Part shown: positions 55,179 through 64,000 of the stretch, one piece after another
How positions within the stretch are numbered: the first letter of the stretch is position 1
How the letters are laid out: each line of letters begins with the position of its first letter
Translations under genes and position numbers: made by a program
Notes under the pieces: model-generated
Database searches by the model: none
What the model saw: only the letters and a program-made list of their open reading frames with translations
Told to the model about the DNA's origin: nothing
Assembly: GCA_019359835.1 (NCBI GenBank)
Contig: CM033330.1
Span: 36,430,228 to 36,494,227 of the forward strand
DNA from: Pharus latifolius
Lineage: Eukaryota > Streptophyta > Magnoliopsida > Poales > Poaceae
Direction of reading: 5' to 3'
DNA length: 64,000 nt

Positions 55179-57110
55179 ATGGCTAGTGAGGGTCAGATCA
55201 ATATTGGTAAACCACCACTCTTTGATGGATCTAACTATACTTATTGGAAAACTAGAATGATGGTCTATCTTAAAGCCATGGGTGGAAAGATTTGGAAAGT
55301 GGTGGATGAGGGGTTTGCAATTCTTGATGAAGATGACATGTCCAACTTAGATAGAGATAATGCCTTAGCTAATGCTCAAGCCATGAATGTTCTTTATAGT
55401 GCTCTAAATCTAGGTGAATTTAATAGAATTTGTAAACTTGAAACGGCCCATGATATTTGGAGAAATCTTATGGATATTCATGAAGGAACCTGGATGGTCA
55501 AGGATGCTAAACTATTTATCCATAAGGGCCAATTTGAAAAGTTTGTCATGTTGCCCAATGAAGATGTATCGGAGATGTTTAACCGATTAAATAACATCGT
55601 AAATGAGTTAAAAGGGCTTGGTATGGATGTCACAAACGTAGAGTTTTGTCATAAGTTTCTTAGAGCTTTACCTTCTAAATATGATACAATTGTAACCTTA
55701 CTTGTGCGTTCGAACTTGAAGAGTGTGACTCCGTTGGAAGTCTTGAGTGAGATTCCCACTCATGATATATTCAAGAAGTCTCAAGAAGAAGTGAAAGATG
55801 AGGCTTCCGACTCCAAGAAGAAGAACATTGCACTCAAAGCTCAAGTCTCCAAAAGGGAAGACAATGAAGAGGAAAGTGATGAGAGAGACACCGATGAGGA
55901 AATGGCTCTCTTCGTGAGAAAATTCAAGCGGTTCATGAAGAAAAGATATCAAGGGAAATCTTTCAAGAAAGGACAAACATCCAAGAGGAACCCATTTGAA
56001 GAGAGAAGATGTTTTGAGTGCGGTGAAAAGGGTCACATCTCCACACAATGCAAAAATAAGGAAGAAGAAAAATCAATGAAGAAGAAGAAGTACGAAAAGG
56101 AAGGAGAAAGCAAGAAAAAGGTTTTCAAGAAATATTATAAGAAGAAGGATGGACAAGCTTGCTTCATTGAGTGGGATTCGGATGCTTCAAGTTCCGATTC
56201 CGATGATGAAGATGAAGAGTCACCCAAAGGACTCGCCGGGGTAGCTATCAAGGAAGCCCCATCTCTATTCTCCACTCCTCATTGCCTCATGGCTAAAGGA
56301 GAATCAAAGGTATCTTGTGATGAAAATGAATATACTTATGATGACCTAGTTGAGATGATCACTGATTTTGATGACTATATGAGTAAGGAAAAAGAAAAAT
56401 TCAAGGAATTGAAGAAGAGATACAAAGCTCTTCAAAATTCCTATGAGGAGCTAAACACATCTCATGAGAGTCTCAAAGAAACTCATGAGATGCTCAAGGA
56501 AGCTCATGACTCTCTAATTACTCATAAAGCCAACAAATCGAGTAATGACATAGGCATCACTTGCAATATTTTGAATGATTTGCCCATGATGTCTACTTCT
56601 AGCATATCTACTTCTTGTGAAGACTTAAATGAATTCCCTACTAGACCTAAAATTGAAGATAATGTGCTTAGTCTTGAGAACAACGAACTTAAAGAAGAAA
56701 TTGAAAAACTAACCAATGACCTAGCAAAATGCTATGTAGGAGAATCAAAATTAAGACATCTTCTAGATAGTCAAAGATTTTCCTTAAGAAAAGAAGGACT
56801 AGGTTTCATTCCCAAAAAGGGTAAACATGCTTTTGTTCCAACTAAAACCGTTTTTGTAAAAGACAAGGGATATTGTAACAAATGTAAAAGTTTAGGTCAC
56901 ATTGAAAAGAATTGCCATGCTAACAAAAGCATTTCATCTCCTATATTCAATTCTTGCTATGTATTGAAGAAAATGACAAATGGCGATATTAAAGCCAAAT
57001 TTGTTGGAACCCCGATCATTGGTGCCAAAAAGAAAGCCATTTGGGTCCCAAAATCCTTGGTAACTAACCTCCAAGGACCCAAAAAGGTTTGGGTACCTAA
57101 AAGGACCTAA
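55179..57110 (+). CDS. Copia gag polyprotein
   Basis: An intact frame of 643 residues starting MASEGQINIGKPPLFDG. UBN2-type gag domain at residues ~10-210 (YWKTRMMVYLKAM, MFNRLNNIVNELKGLG, FLRALPSKYD). First CCHC zinc knuckle at ~285 (CFECGEKGHISTQC) within lysine-rich sequence. Asp/Ser-rich segment at ~340. Coiled coil at ~400-460 (EELNTSHESLKETHEMLKE) and ~505-530. Second CCHC at ~568 (CNKCKSLGHIEKNC). It ends with GAKKKAIWVPK and KKVWVPKRT. A virion/nucleocapsid protein by family. The stop at 57108 leaves pol in another frame 13 bases on, so pol would need a frameshift, a splice or readthrough. Confidence 0.92.
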   Translation: MASEGQINIGKPPLFDGSNYTYWKTRMMVYLKAMGGKIWKVVDEGFAILDEDDMSNLDRDNALANAQAMNVLYSALNLGEFNRICKLETAHDIWRNLMDIHEGTWMVKDAKLFIHKGQFEKFVMLPNEDVSEMFNRLNNIVNELKGLGMDVTNVEFCHKFLRALPSKYDTIVTLLVRSNLKSVTPLEVLSEIPTHDIFKKSQEEVKDEASDSKKKNIALKAQVSKREDNEEESDERDTDEEMALFVRKFKRFMKKRYQGKSFKKGQTSKRNPFEERRCFECGEKGHISTQCKNKEEEKSMKKKKYEKEGESKKKVFKKYYKKKDGQACFIEWDSDASSSDSDDEDEESPKGLAGVAIKEAPSLFSTPHCLMAKGESKVSCDENEYTYDDLVEMITDFDDYMSKEKEKFKELKKRYKALQNSYEELNTSHESLKETHEMLKEAHDSLITHKANKSSNDIGITCNILNDLPMMSTSSISTSCEDLNEFPTRPKIEDNVLSLENNELKEEIEKLTNDLAKCYVGESKLRHLLDSQRFSLRKEGLGFIPKKGKHAFVPTKTVFVKDKGYCNKCKSLGHIEKNCHANKSISSPIFNSCYVLKKMTNGDIKAKFVGTPIIGAKKKAIWVPKSLVTNLQGPKKVWVPKRT

Positions 57111-57123
57111 CTTTGTTTTGTAG

Positions 57124-59876
57124 GTAAATTACAAGGCGGGAGGACAACATTGGGTGCTCGATAGTGGATGCACTCAACACATGACCGGTAATCACAACAT
57201 GTTCTCCTCACTAAATAACAAAGGTGCGGAATATGACAAGATCACGTTTGGAGACAATAGTAAAGGAAAGGTAAAAGGTTTAGGTAAAATTGCCATCTCA
57301 AATGACCTCTCCATATCTAATGTATTGCTTGTTGAATCTCTAAACTTCAACCTCTTATCCGTAGCTCAACTTTGTGATCTTGGATTCATATGTGCATTTT
57401 ATCCAAAAGAAGTAATTATCACTAGCATTGATGATAATAAGTTGATTTTCAAAGGTTTTAGACATGGCAACCTCTATTTAGTTGATTTCAATTCAAATGA
57501 TACTAATCTTGGTACATGCTTGTTTACAAAATCTTCCAAAGGTTGGCTATGGCATAGAAGGCTTGGGCATGTTGGAATGAAACAACTAAATAGACTAGTT
57601 AAACATGATTTGGTTGTTGGACTAAAAGATGTAAAGTTTGAAAAAGACAAATTATGTAGTGCTTGCCAAGCCGGAAAACAAGTTGCAAACTCACATCCAA
57701 CTAAAAGCACAATGTCAACTTCGAGTCCACTTGAATTATTGCATATGGATTTATTTGGACCAACTTCTTTTGTGAGCATTGGTGGCAATAGTTATTGCCT
57801 TGTCGTTGTGGATGATTTTTCTAGATATACATGGATATTCTTTTTGCATGATAAGTCAATTGTGTTTAACACTTTCAAAAGCTTTGCTCAAAGGGCCGAA
57901 AATGAATTTAGCTTCAAGATCAGGAAAGTGAGAAGTGACAATGGCTCCGAATTCAAGAACACCAAGGTTGAAAATTGGTGTGATGATAAAGGCATCAAAC
58001 ATGAGTTTTCGGCCAAGTATACACCGGAGCAAAATGGAGTAGTCGAACGAAAGAACCGGACATTGATAGATATGGCAAGGTCTATGCTTTCGGAGTACAA
58101 TGTTTCGGACACCTTTTGGGCCGAAGCAATCAACACCGCGTGCCATGCATCAAATCGTCTTTATTGTCATCGACTACTAAAGAAAACTCCTTATGAGCTT
58201 CTCATTGGAAGGAAACCAAACATTTCCTACTTCCGAGTGTTTGGGTGTAAGTGCTATATCTTGCGGAAAGGTACACGCTTATCTAAATTTCAAAGTAAAT
58301 GTGATGTAGGATTTTTGTTAGGATACTCATCAAATAGCAAAGCCTATCGTGTCTACAACCAAAACTCCGGTTTGGTTGAGGAGACACATGATGTTGAATT
58401 TGATGAGACTAACGGCTCTCAAGAGGAGCAAGACAATTTGGATGATGTAGGTAATGAAGGGTTGAGAGTGGCAATGAAGAATATGACCATTGGGGATATC
58501 AAGCCGAAAGAAGATAGTGATCAAGATGAAGCTCCATCCACTCAAACTATCCCCTCTTCATCAACTCCTCAACATGAATATCAAATAGTAGAAGTGGTCA
58601 ATGTGGAAGACTCCTCTCAACCACAACCGGAAGTACCTTCTACCTCTATCTCACAAATCCCGGTTGACCATCCAAGAAATCATCACTGAATTTCCAAAGA
58701 TCACCCCGTCGATCAAATTGTTGGTGACTTGTGTAAGGGTGTTCAAACTCGTTCTCGTCTTGCTTCATTCTGTGAAAATTACTCTTTTGTTTCCTCTTTT
58801 GAGCCCACACTTGTAGATGAAGCTTTAAAAGATCCGGATTGGGTGAATGCTATGCATGAAGAATTAAACAACTTCACGCGCAACAATGTGTGGGAATTGG
58901 TAGAAGAACCAAATCCGGATGAGCATAATGTCATTGGAACCAAATGGATTTTCAAGAATAAACAAGATGCAAACGGAGTGGTAGTAAGAAACAAGGCAAG
59001 ATTGGTGGTTCAAGGATACACTCAAGTTGAAGGTTTGGACTTCGGTGAAACCTTTGCTCCCGTAGCTAGACTTGAGGCTATTAGAATCTTACTTGCTTTT
59101 GCTTCATCTCATAATATTAAACTATATCAAATGGATGTCAAAAGTGCATTTTTAAATGGAAAAATTAATGAGTTAGTATTTGTTAAACAACCTCCGGGAT
59201 TTGAAGATCCTACAAAGCCAAATCATGTGTATAAACTCTCCAAGGCTCTTTATGGTCTTAAACAAGCACCTCGTGCTTGGTATGAAAGACTTAGAGACTT
59301 TTTAATTTCAAAAGGCTTTAAAATTGGGAAAGTTGATACTACATTGTTTACTAAGAAAATTGGAAATGATTTCTTTGTATGTCAAATTTATGTTGATGAC
59401 ATCATATTTGGATCTACTAACCAAGATTTTTGCGAGGAATTTGGTGATATAATGTCCAGGGAATTTGAGATGTCTTTGATAGGTGAATTAAGTTTCTTTC
59501 TCGGACTACAAGTTAAACAACTCAAGGAAGGAACTTTCATCAGTCAAAACAAATATGTGAAGGATCTACTCAAGAAGTTCGGACTTGAAGAAGCAAAACC
59601 AATCAAGACACCAATGGCCACAAACGGACACCTTGTCTCTGACGAAGGAGGTAGACCGGTAGACTCAAAGCTTTATAGATCCATGATTGGTAGTTTATTA
59701 TATCTTACTGCTTCTAGGCCCGATATTATGTTTAGTGTTTGTATGTGTGCAAGATTTCAAGCCTCTCCTAAAGAAAGTCATTTAATGGCCGTTAAGCGCA
59801 TTTTGAGGTATCTAAAATATTCATCTAGCATAGGGTTGTGGTATCCTAAAGGTGCAAAATTCGAATTAATTGGATC
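57124..59876 (+). pseudogene. Copia pol: protease, integrase, RT, start of RNase H
   Basis: The frame opens after TAG 57121. Protease active site LDSGCTQHMTG at the very start. GAG-pre-integrase and HHCC zinc region (WLWHRRLGHVGM...CSACQAGK). Integrase core with D, D, E in LHMDLFGP, RSDNGSEF and TPEQNGVVERKNR. Reverse transcriptase from ~58790 (WELVEEPNPDEHNVIGTKWI), with QMDVKSAFLNG and the catalytic YVDDIIFGS near 59390, then the end of RT (MIGSLLYLTASRPDIMF). One in-frame TGA at 58687-58689 splits integrase from RT. Frame is kept across it. The sequence ends at KGAKFELIG in early RNase H, where foreign LTR DNA begins. Confidence 0.9.
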
Positions 59877-62221
59877 TAGCGGTTAAACGGCCGAACTCCA
59901 GCAGCGTTTCACGCGCGCGCTCCCGTTGCCGTGGTATTGCATGCACATACGTGTCACTGCCGGAGCTTTGCTGTTGCCTCCGCATCCGCGCCGTTTCAAA
60001 CCGAGTTCCAATGCGCTCCCGACAATGCTGGCAAAGCAACTGCACAGCCGCATGCGTCACGTCGTCATCGCCGCTGTTACGCCTTCGCCCGACAAAGCTT
60101 CTCCCCGGCACAAGCCATGTTGTCGGATTCCCCCTCGCTAGCTCCGCCTCTTAGCCTATAAATACTCCTAAGTGCTTTGCTTCAGTTCCAGCACCAGAAA
60201 TCCACCAAACTCCCCTGCACCGCCATGAATGTCTTCTTCTCCGGCGAGCCAGTGAGAGAGCTCATGGTGCTAGCCCATTTCACAGCCCCAATCTCCAATC
60301 CAAAGCCATTGGTGAGTTCCCCTCTTCTCCCTCTCTGTGTCATAGTTCCCAATTGCACCAGATCAATCCCCATTGCCAGTGATCGCTGGATTCCCGATTT
60401 GCCCTGTTTCCCCAATGCCGTTCGATTCTCTCCAAATTAGCTCTCGATTCTGTAGAAGAAGTTGATCAGTGAGCTTAGTAGAGCAAGCCTGTGGAATCAA
60501 AATCCCCAATTGTGCTCAAATCGAAGAAATCCCGATTTGGAAATTCATCAGTTCGCTGGACCTCGCCGCCGAGCTTCTCCGGCCATCCTCCAGTGAAATT
60601 AACCCCTCCAGCAGCCTTGTTGTGCCCTAGAGATCATTCTCAAGCTTGGAATTGAGTGCTTTTGCCTTGTATCGAGAATCCCCAATTCGGTGTCTTCTTC
60701 TCCGGCACAGTTCACCGGAGTTTGCTTCCCGGCCGATTCAGCCGACACCACTTTGTCCCTTAGCTTTGCCTCACCTCCCTGAGCATTTTCTTCCACTAGC
60801 TCGACCTCTGGATCTGCCTAGATTGTGAGTTATGCCCTTGTCAAGATTGTGGATCCGCAGTTCATCACCAGATTTGGCCGCCCTCCGGCCACTTTCAGCC
60901 CTTGATCCTGTTAAGTATTTTGTTCCTGTTATCAATGCCTACCTCCCAGACAAAGTTGTGCATCAATTGGAGCCCTGTATCAAAAGTTGTGCTTTGCCCT
61001 AGTTTTTGGCAATGTCTGCACTATGTCAGTGCATGTCAGCCACTGGCATTAGCCTTGTTTGACCCCTTCTGGTTGGGCAATGGAAATGTCACTTTGTCCC
61101 CTAGATTCCTGGAGTTGTGTTCTACATCTTTCTCTTCTGCCACTTCTCCAGAAAACCTACCTAAGACCAACTTATGGCTATGTCTTGGCGTGGACTGAAT
61201 GTCGGCCTTTGACAGTCAACTTCTTTTGAGCCCATCTCTTCGACCAGCACCCAAGTGACTCTGTCCAAATCTTTTCCCTTTCATGCATGATATATGTACT
61301 TATTATTTTCTATTGCAACTATTTTATGTATGCTTATGTAGTGTATGTATTGTATTGCTTGTCTCCGCCGCAGAGCCCGAAGCTGAAGGAGCGGAAGAAG
61401 TCTTTGAAGATTCGTCCGAATAATTAGACCCAGCAGTGCAAGGCAAGTCTCAACCCCTTGATCATGTCTCGCCTAATATTTTCAAATGAAGTATGTTAGT
61501 TGCTTTCAAAGTATATGCATGCCTTATATTCAAATGAGAGTATGTTCAAATAATGTGGTTAGATATAACCTAAATGATTGTGAAACCCCTCTTGTGATTG
61601 AATACCCATGCATCCTTGTCACCCTAGGATATATGCTTAGAATTATGCTTATGCTTGAAAACTTATGCTAAATATCAAATGGCGGCTTGTATGAAAAACA
61701 TGTTTGAAAACCCCTTTTGTGAAAGAAAATACAAATTAGTATTGATAGTGAGGATTGGTTTGTATGGAGAGGGTGCGGTGCACACCAGGGAATGTGGATG
61801 GCTCCTCACTATCAATTCATAAGGACTAGAACCTTGTGTTGTGCCTCTATGCGGCATGAAAAACGTACCAACCACTTGCCTGGTATGGGACAGGCACGAC
61901 TTAGTAGCTTTTTGGTATTAGCAGTTCCCTGCATGGTTTGTCGGTCTGGTTTCTCGCGTGGAGAAACTAGTTGGGCGCAGTTCGTCCGTGAGTGATGTGA
62001 GTTCAGAAAAAGCATGAGAGGAAAAGGTGGAAAGAAGGAAGACGCCCTATGCCTCCGATTAAGCCGTGCGCGGTTGTAATCGTGACGGTCAAATGTCTCG
62101 CGTGGACAGACCAAGGCTATGTGTCCTGCGGGAGCATAGGCCAAAGGCTAGGAAGTAAGGCAGTGGGTAGGACCCACAACGGTACTTGAGACTTAATTGT
62201 CTATTTTCCGGGCGGGGATAC

Positions 62222-64000
62222 TGTAACACCCTGAGTTAGGGGTGAAAATTTCCTTTTTCATCAATAGCATGCATGCATGTATCTGTAGTAATAGCCAGAT
62301 CAGTATCTATCTCAAACCCTAAAATCTCCAAAATCTATCCTGTGACCTCAAATCAAGATCAGATTATTCAGATATGATCTATCAGTTACTTTGAACTTAA
62401 AAGTCTTCAGAACCTAGATCCAATTCTATCTCTAACTCCCAGAATTATCAACTTCTTCTGTTTTCGAAAACAGAAATACCTTATATTACCCAAATACTCT
62501 AAGTTTCAGAAATACAGATTTAATCTGAATCCTGACCAAGTTCAGACTAGATTATTCCTGGAATATAATCATGGGTATGTCAATACCTTAATCTAAAAAG
62601 TTGACAGCCAGATTCTACCATCTAGACTCTTTTCACAAATCAGTCCAAGAGTTATCGCAAATTAGTCCTTATCTGAGATCTGAAAACCCAAAAAGGCTAA
62701 AATCTCCATATTAACTCCAAACTCAAAATCTCTTCGGCAAATCTTCTCAAAATGCTATTTGCCACAAGTTTCTCTTCTGTGCAGATATCAAAATCGAACC
62801 CTAAATGCCAGAATTCGAAATCGACAAAACTTAAACCTTATTTTACCCTAAAGTACCCTATTTTCAGTTTGTATCAAAAACTATTCAAATGTGTCAAATT
62901 TTATCAATTATCCTTGCCAAATACCTTGTTGAATATAATCTACCAGATTAGTGAAATCAATTTCAGTTTAAACCTACCAAATCTCCAGATTTGCATTTCA
63001 GTCCAAAACTCAAAGAATTAAAACTGCAATTCAGTCCATTTTCGACCAGGCCGTATACTGCTGTACACGACTAGAAGCCTCGCCGTGTTTTGCTTCCTTG
63101 CGCCGTGCACGCTCGCCGCCGGCCAAGCTTCGCCGCACTTGTGACCGTGCATGCCAGTGCGCACGTGTCCTCGCTCCAGCTGGTGCTGTGGCAAGGCCGC
63201 TGCTACATCGACGACCAGTGCTTGCTCCCGCGCGCGACCAGCAGCGACTTTGTCAGCAATCCATCGCCACGTAGCCTCGCCGCGCCAGTACTTGTCGCCA
63301 CCGCTTGCTACAAGCTTTGCCAGGTCCCGATGAGGCGACATTGTGATCAGTTGAAAGCTTGTCGCCGTCGCATCACCGCTCTTGCTGTGTCTTCGCCGCT
63401 GCTGCTCCTGCACGCAACCAGTCAAGTCACAACAACCAATCTCTTCATTGTTCCCCTTTGCCATCTTCGCCGAGCCTATATAAGCACTCCTGTGCTTAGC
63501 AGTTTCCTCCACACATCACCAGGACTTAACCAATTTCCAAATTTCACCGCTGCAGTCGTCTTCTCCGGCGAGCCATCGAGGAGGCTCATGGTGACAGCTC
63601 ATTCCACATCATCTCTTGCCAAATTGACAGCATCTGTGAGTTCCCCTCGTCTCCCTCATCGTGCTGTACCATCTAATTGGTTTACATTGCACCTTACCGC
63701 CGGTGATCACCGGGATTGCTAAATGCCCTGTTCCGGCAATGTAGCTCGAATTACTCCAAATTAGCTTTCGTATCTGTAATCAAAATTTATCAGTAAGCCA
63801 AATCAAGCAAGCCTGTGAAGTTGGATTTCGAAATTAAGCAAGAATCGAACCTTTTCCCTAAACCGAGCTTCACCAGAAAACCGGCGATCGTCGCCAGGCT
63901 TCTCCAGTGATCCTCCGGCCCATCTAATTGTACCAGAAGCTTCCCTATACCTCCTAGATGCTCTCCAAGCAATGAATTAAGTTCTTGTTGCCTGTAGCAG
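62222..64000 (+). mobile_element. Family B LTR, 5' part, runs off the window
   Basis: It starts TGTAACACCCTGAGTTAGGGG, inserted in the Tekay LTR after GATAC (62217-62221). It aligns with the first ~1.8 kb of 28008-32351, with a TATA box CTATATAAG (63476-63484), a GTCTTCTCCGGCGAGCC leader and a donor-like CT|GTGAGT near 63637. The peptide exons and hairpins would lie beyond the window. Confidence 0.85.

Larger units (their letters stand above)
53600..59876 (+). mobile_element. SIRE-type Ty1/copia element lacking its 3' end
   Basis: It has a 5' LTR (53600-55118), PBS, gag, and pol as far as the beginning of RNase H, then breaks off at about 59876 into Tekay LTR sequence. The missing part (end of RNase H, 3' LTR) and ~345 bp of target LTR were probably lost in one deletion. 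It is the best-preserved coding sequence in the window. Confidence 0.92.
53487..62221 (+). mobile_element. Tekay-type LTR, subfamily C-like, split and incomplete
   Basis: The parts are 53487-53599 and about 59877-62221. It starts TGTAACACCCCGATTTTTCC, lacks ~250 bp near 53524, is broken by copia at 53600, resumes at a position equal to ~16341 of the first C LTR (so ~345 bp are lost), and is broken again by a family B LTR at 62222. It has TATA-like CTATAAATA near 60157, an ATG-initiated reading of the leader block (60225, MNVFFSGEP) and the C-type peptide exon with TAA (61374-61442). Divergent from C1 in 60170-60830. Confidence 0.82.

Noticed and set aside
63090..63722. 210-codon plus frame in the family B LTR
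   Set aside because: Covers the promoter and leader of the LTR. The corresponding part of 28008-32351 is not open in the same way.

Overview
This is nuclear DNA from a flowering plant, almost certainly a grass (Poaceae), from a repeat-rich, heterochromatin-like region. I see no ordinary host gene. Essentially everything is LTR retrotransposon sequence, stacked by repeated nested insertion. The assignment to grasses rests on the mix of element types: Tekay-type chromoviruses with ~4-kb LTRs and an extra orf0 before gag, GC-rich Tat-type elements with an antisense gene downstream of pol, and SIRE-type copia elements. I cannot name a genus.

Labels used below. 'Tekay-type' LTRs start TGTAACACCCC, end TCCCACA, and come in three subfamilies: A (846-4830, 9187-11932), C (15625-19645, 24315-32685, 53487-62221) and D (46543-50559). 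'Family B' LTRs start TGTAACAYCCTGAG and end GCGACA (28008-32351, 39398-41689 inverted, 62222 to the window end). 'Tat' LTRs start TGTYGGGGGAA, end ACCACGACA, and are followed by a TTGGCGCC primer-binding site.

Layout. 1-845: 3' end of a chromovirus pol. 846-4830: a Tekay LTR that also acts as the 5' LTR of the next internal region (PBS, orf0, truncated gag to about 7090). 7091-9186: 3' end of a Tat element. 9187-11932: the 3' two-thirds of another Tekay LTR. 11933-13345: decayed Tat-related sequence. 13346-43826 (+): a multi-exon Tat antisense gene whose partner pol lies at 44332-46528 (-). It is split by a 25-kb nest. In that nest, a Tat element (13507-38523, target duplication CGAAG) carries a solo LTR (15045-33016, GGGCC). 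The solo LTR carries a full-length chromovirus (15625-32685), and the 3' LTR of that element carries a family B solo LTR (28008-32351, TGAGC). A truncated copia (33230-36482) sits in the same Tat element. A second solo LTR (39398-41689, AGATT) interrupts another exon of the antisense gene. 46529-53486: a second Tat element broken by a solo LTR (46543-50559, AAATC) and an inverted Tat LTR. 53487-62221: a Tekay LTR carrying a nearly complete copia element (53600-59876). 62222-64000: start of a family B LTR.

The most unusual signal is inside the LTRs. Tekay and family B LTRs share two short coding-like exons in the same place. They are joined by a phase-1 intron with a GC donor and together would encode a small acidic peptide. 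Between the exons is a series of short hairpins whose stems differ between copies by compensatory and wobble changes. Promoter, exons and hairpins all lie within the LTR, so even a solo LTR could be a complete transcription unit.
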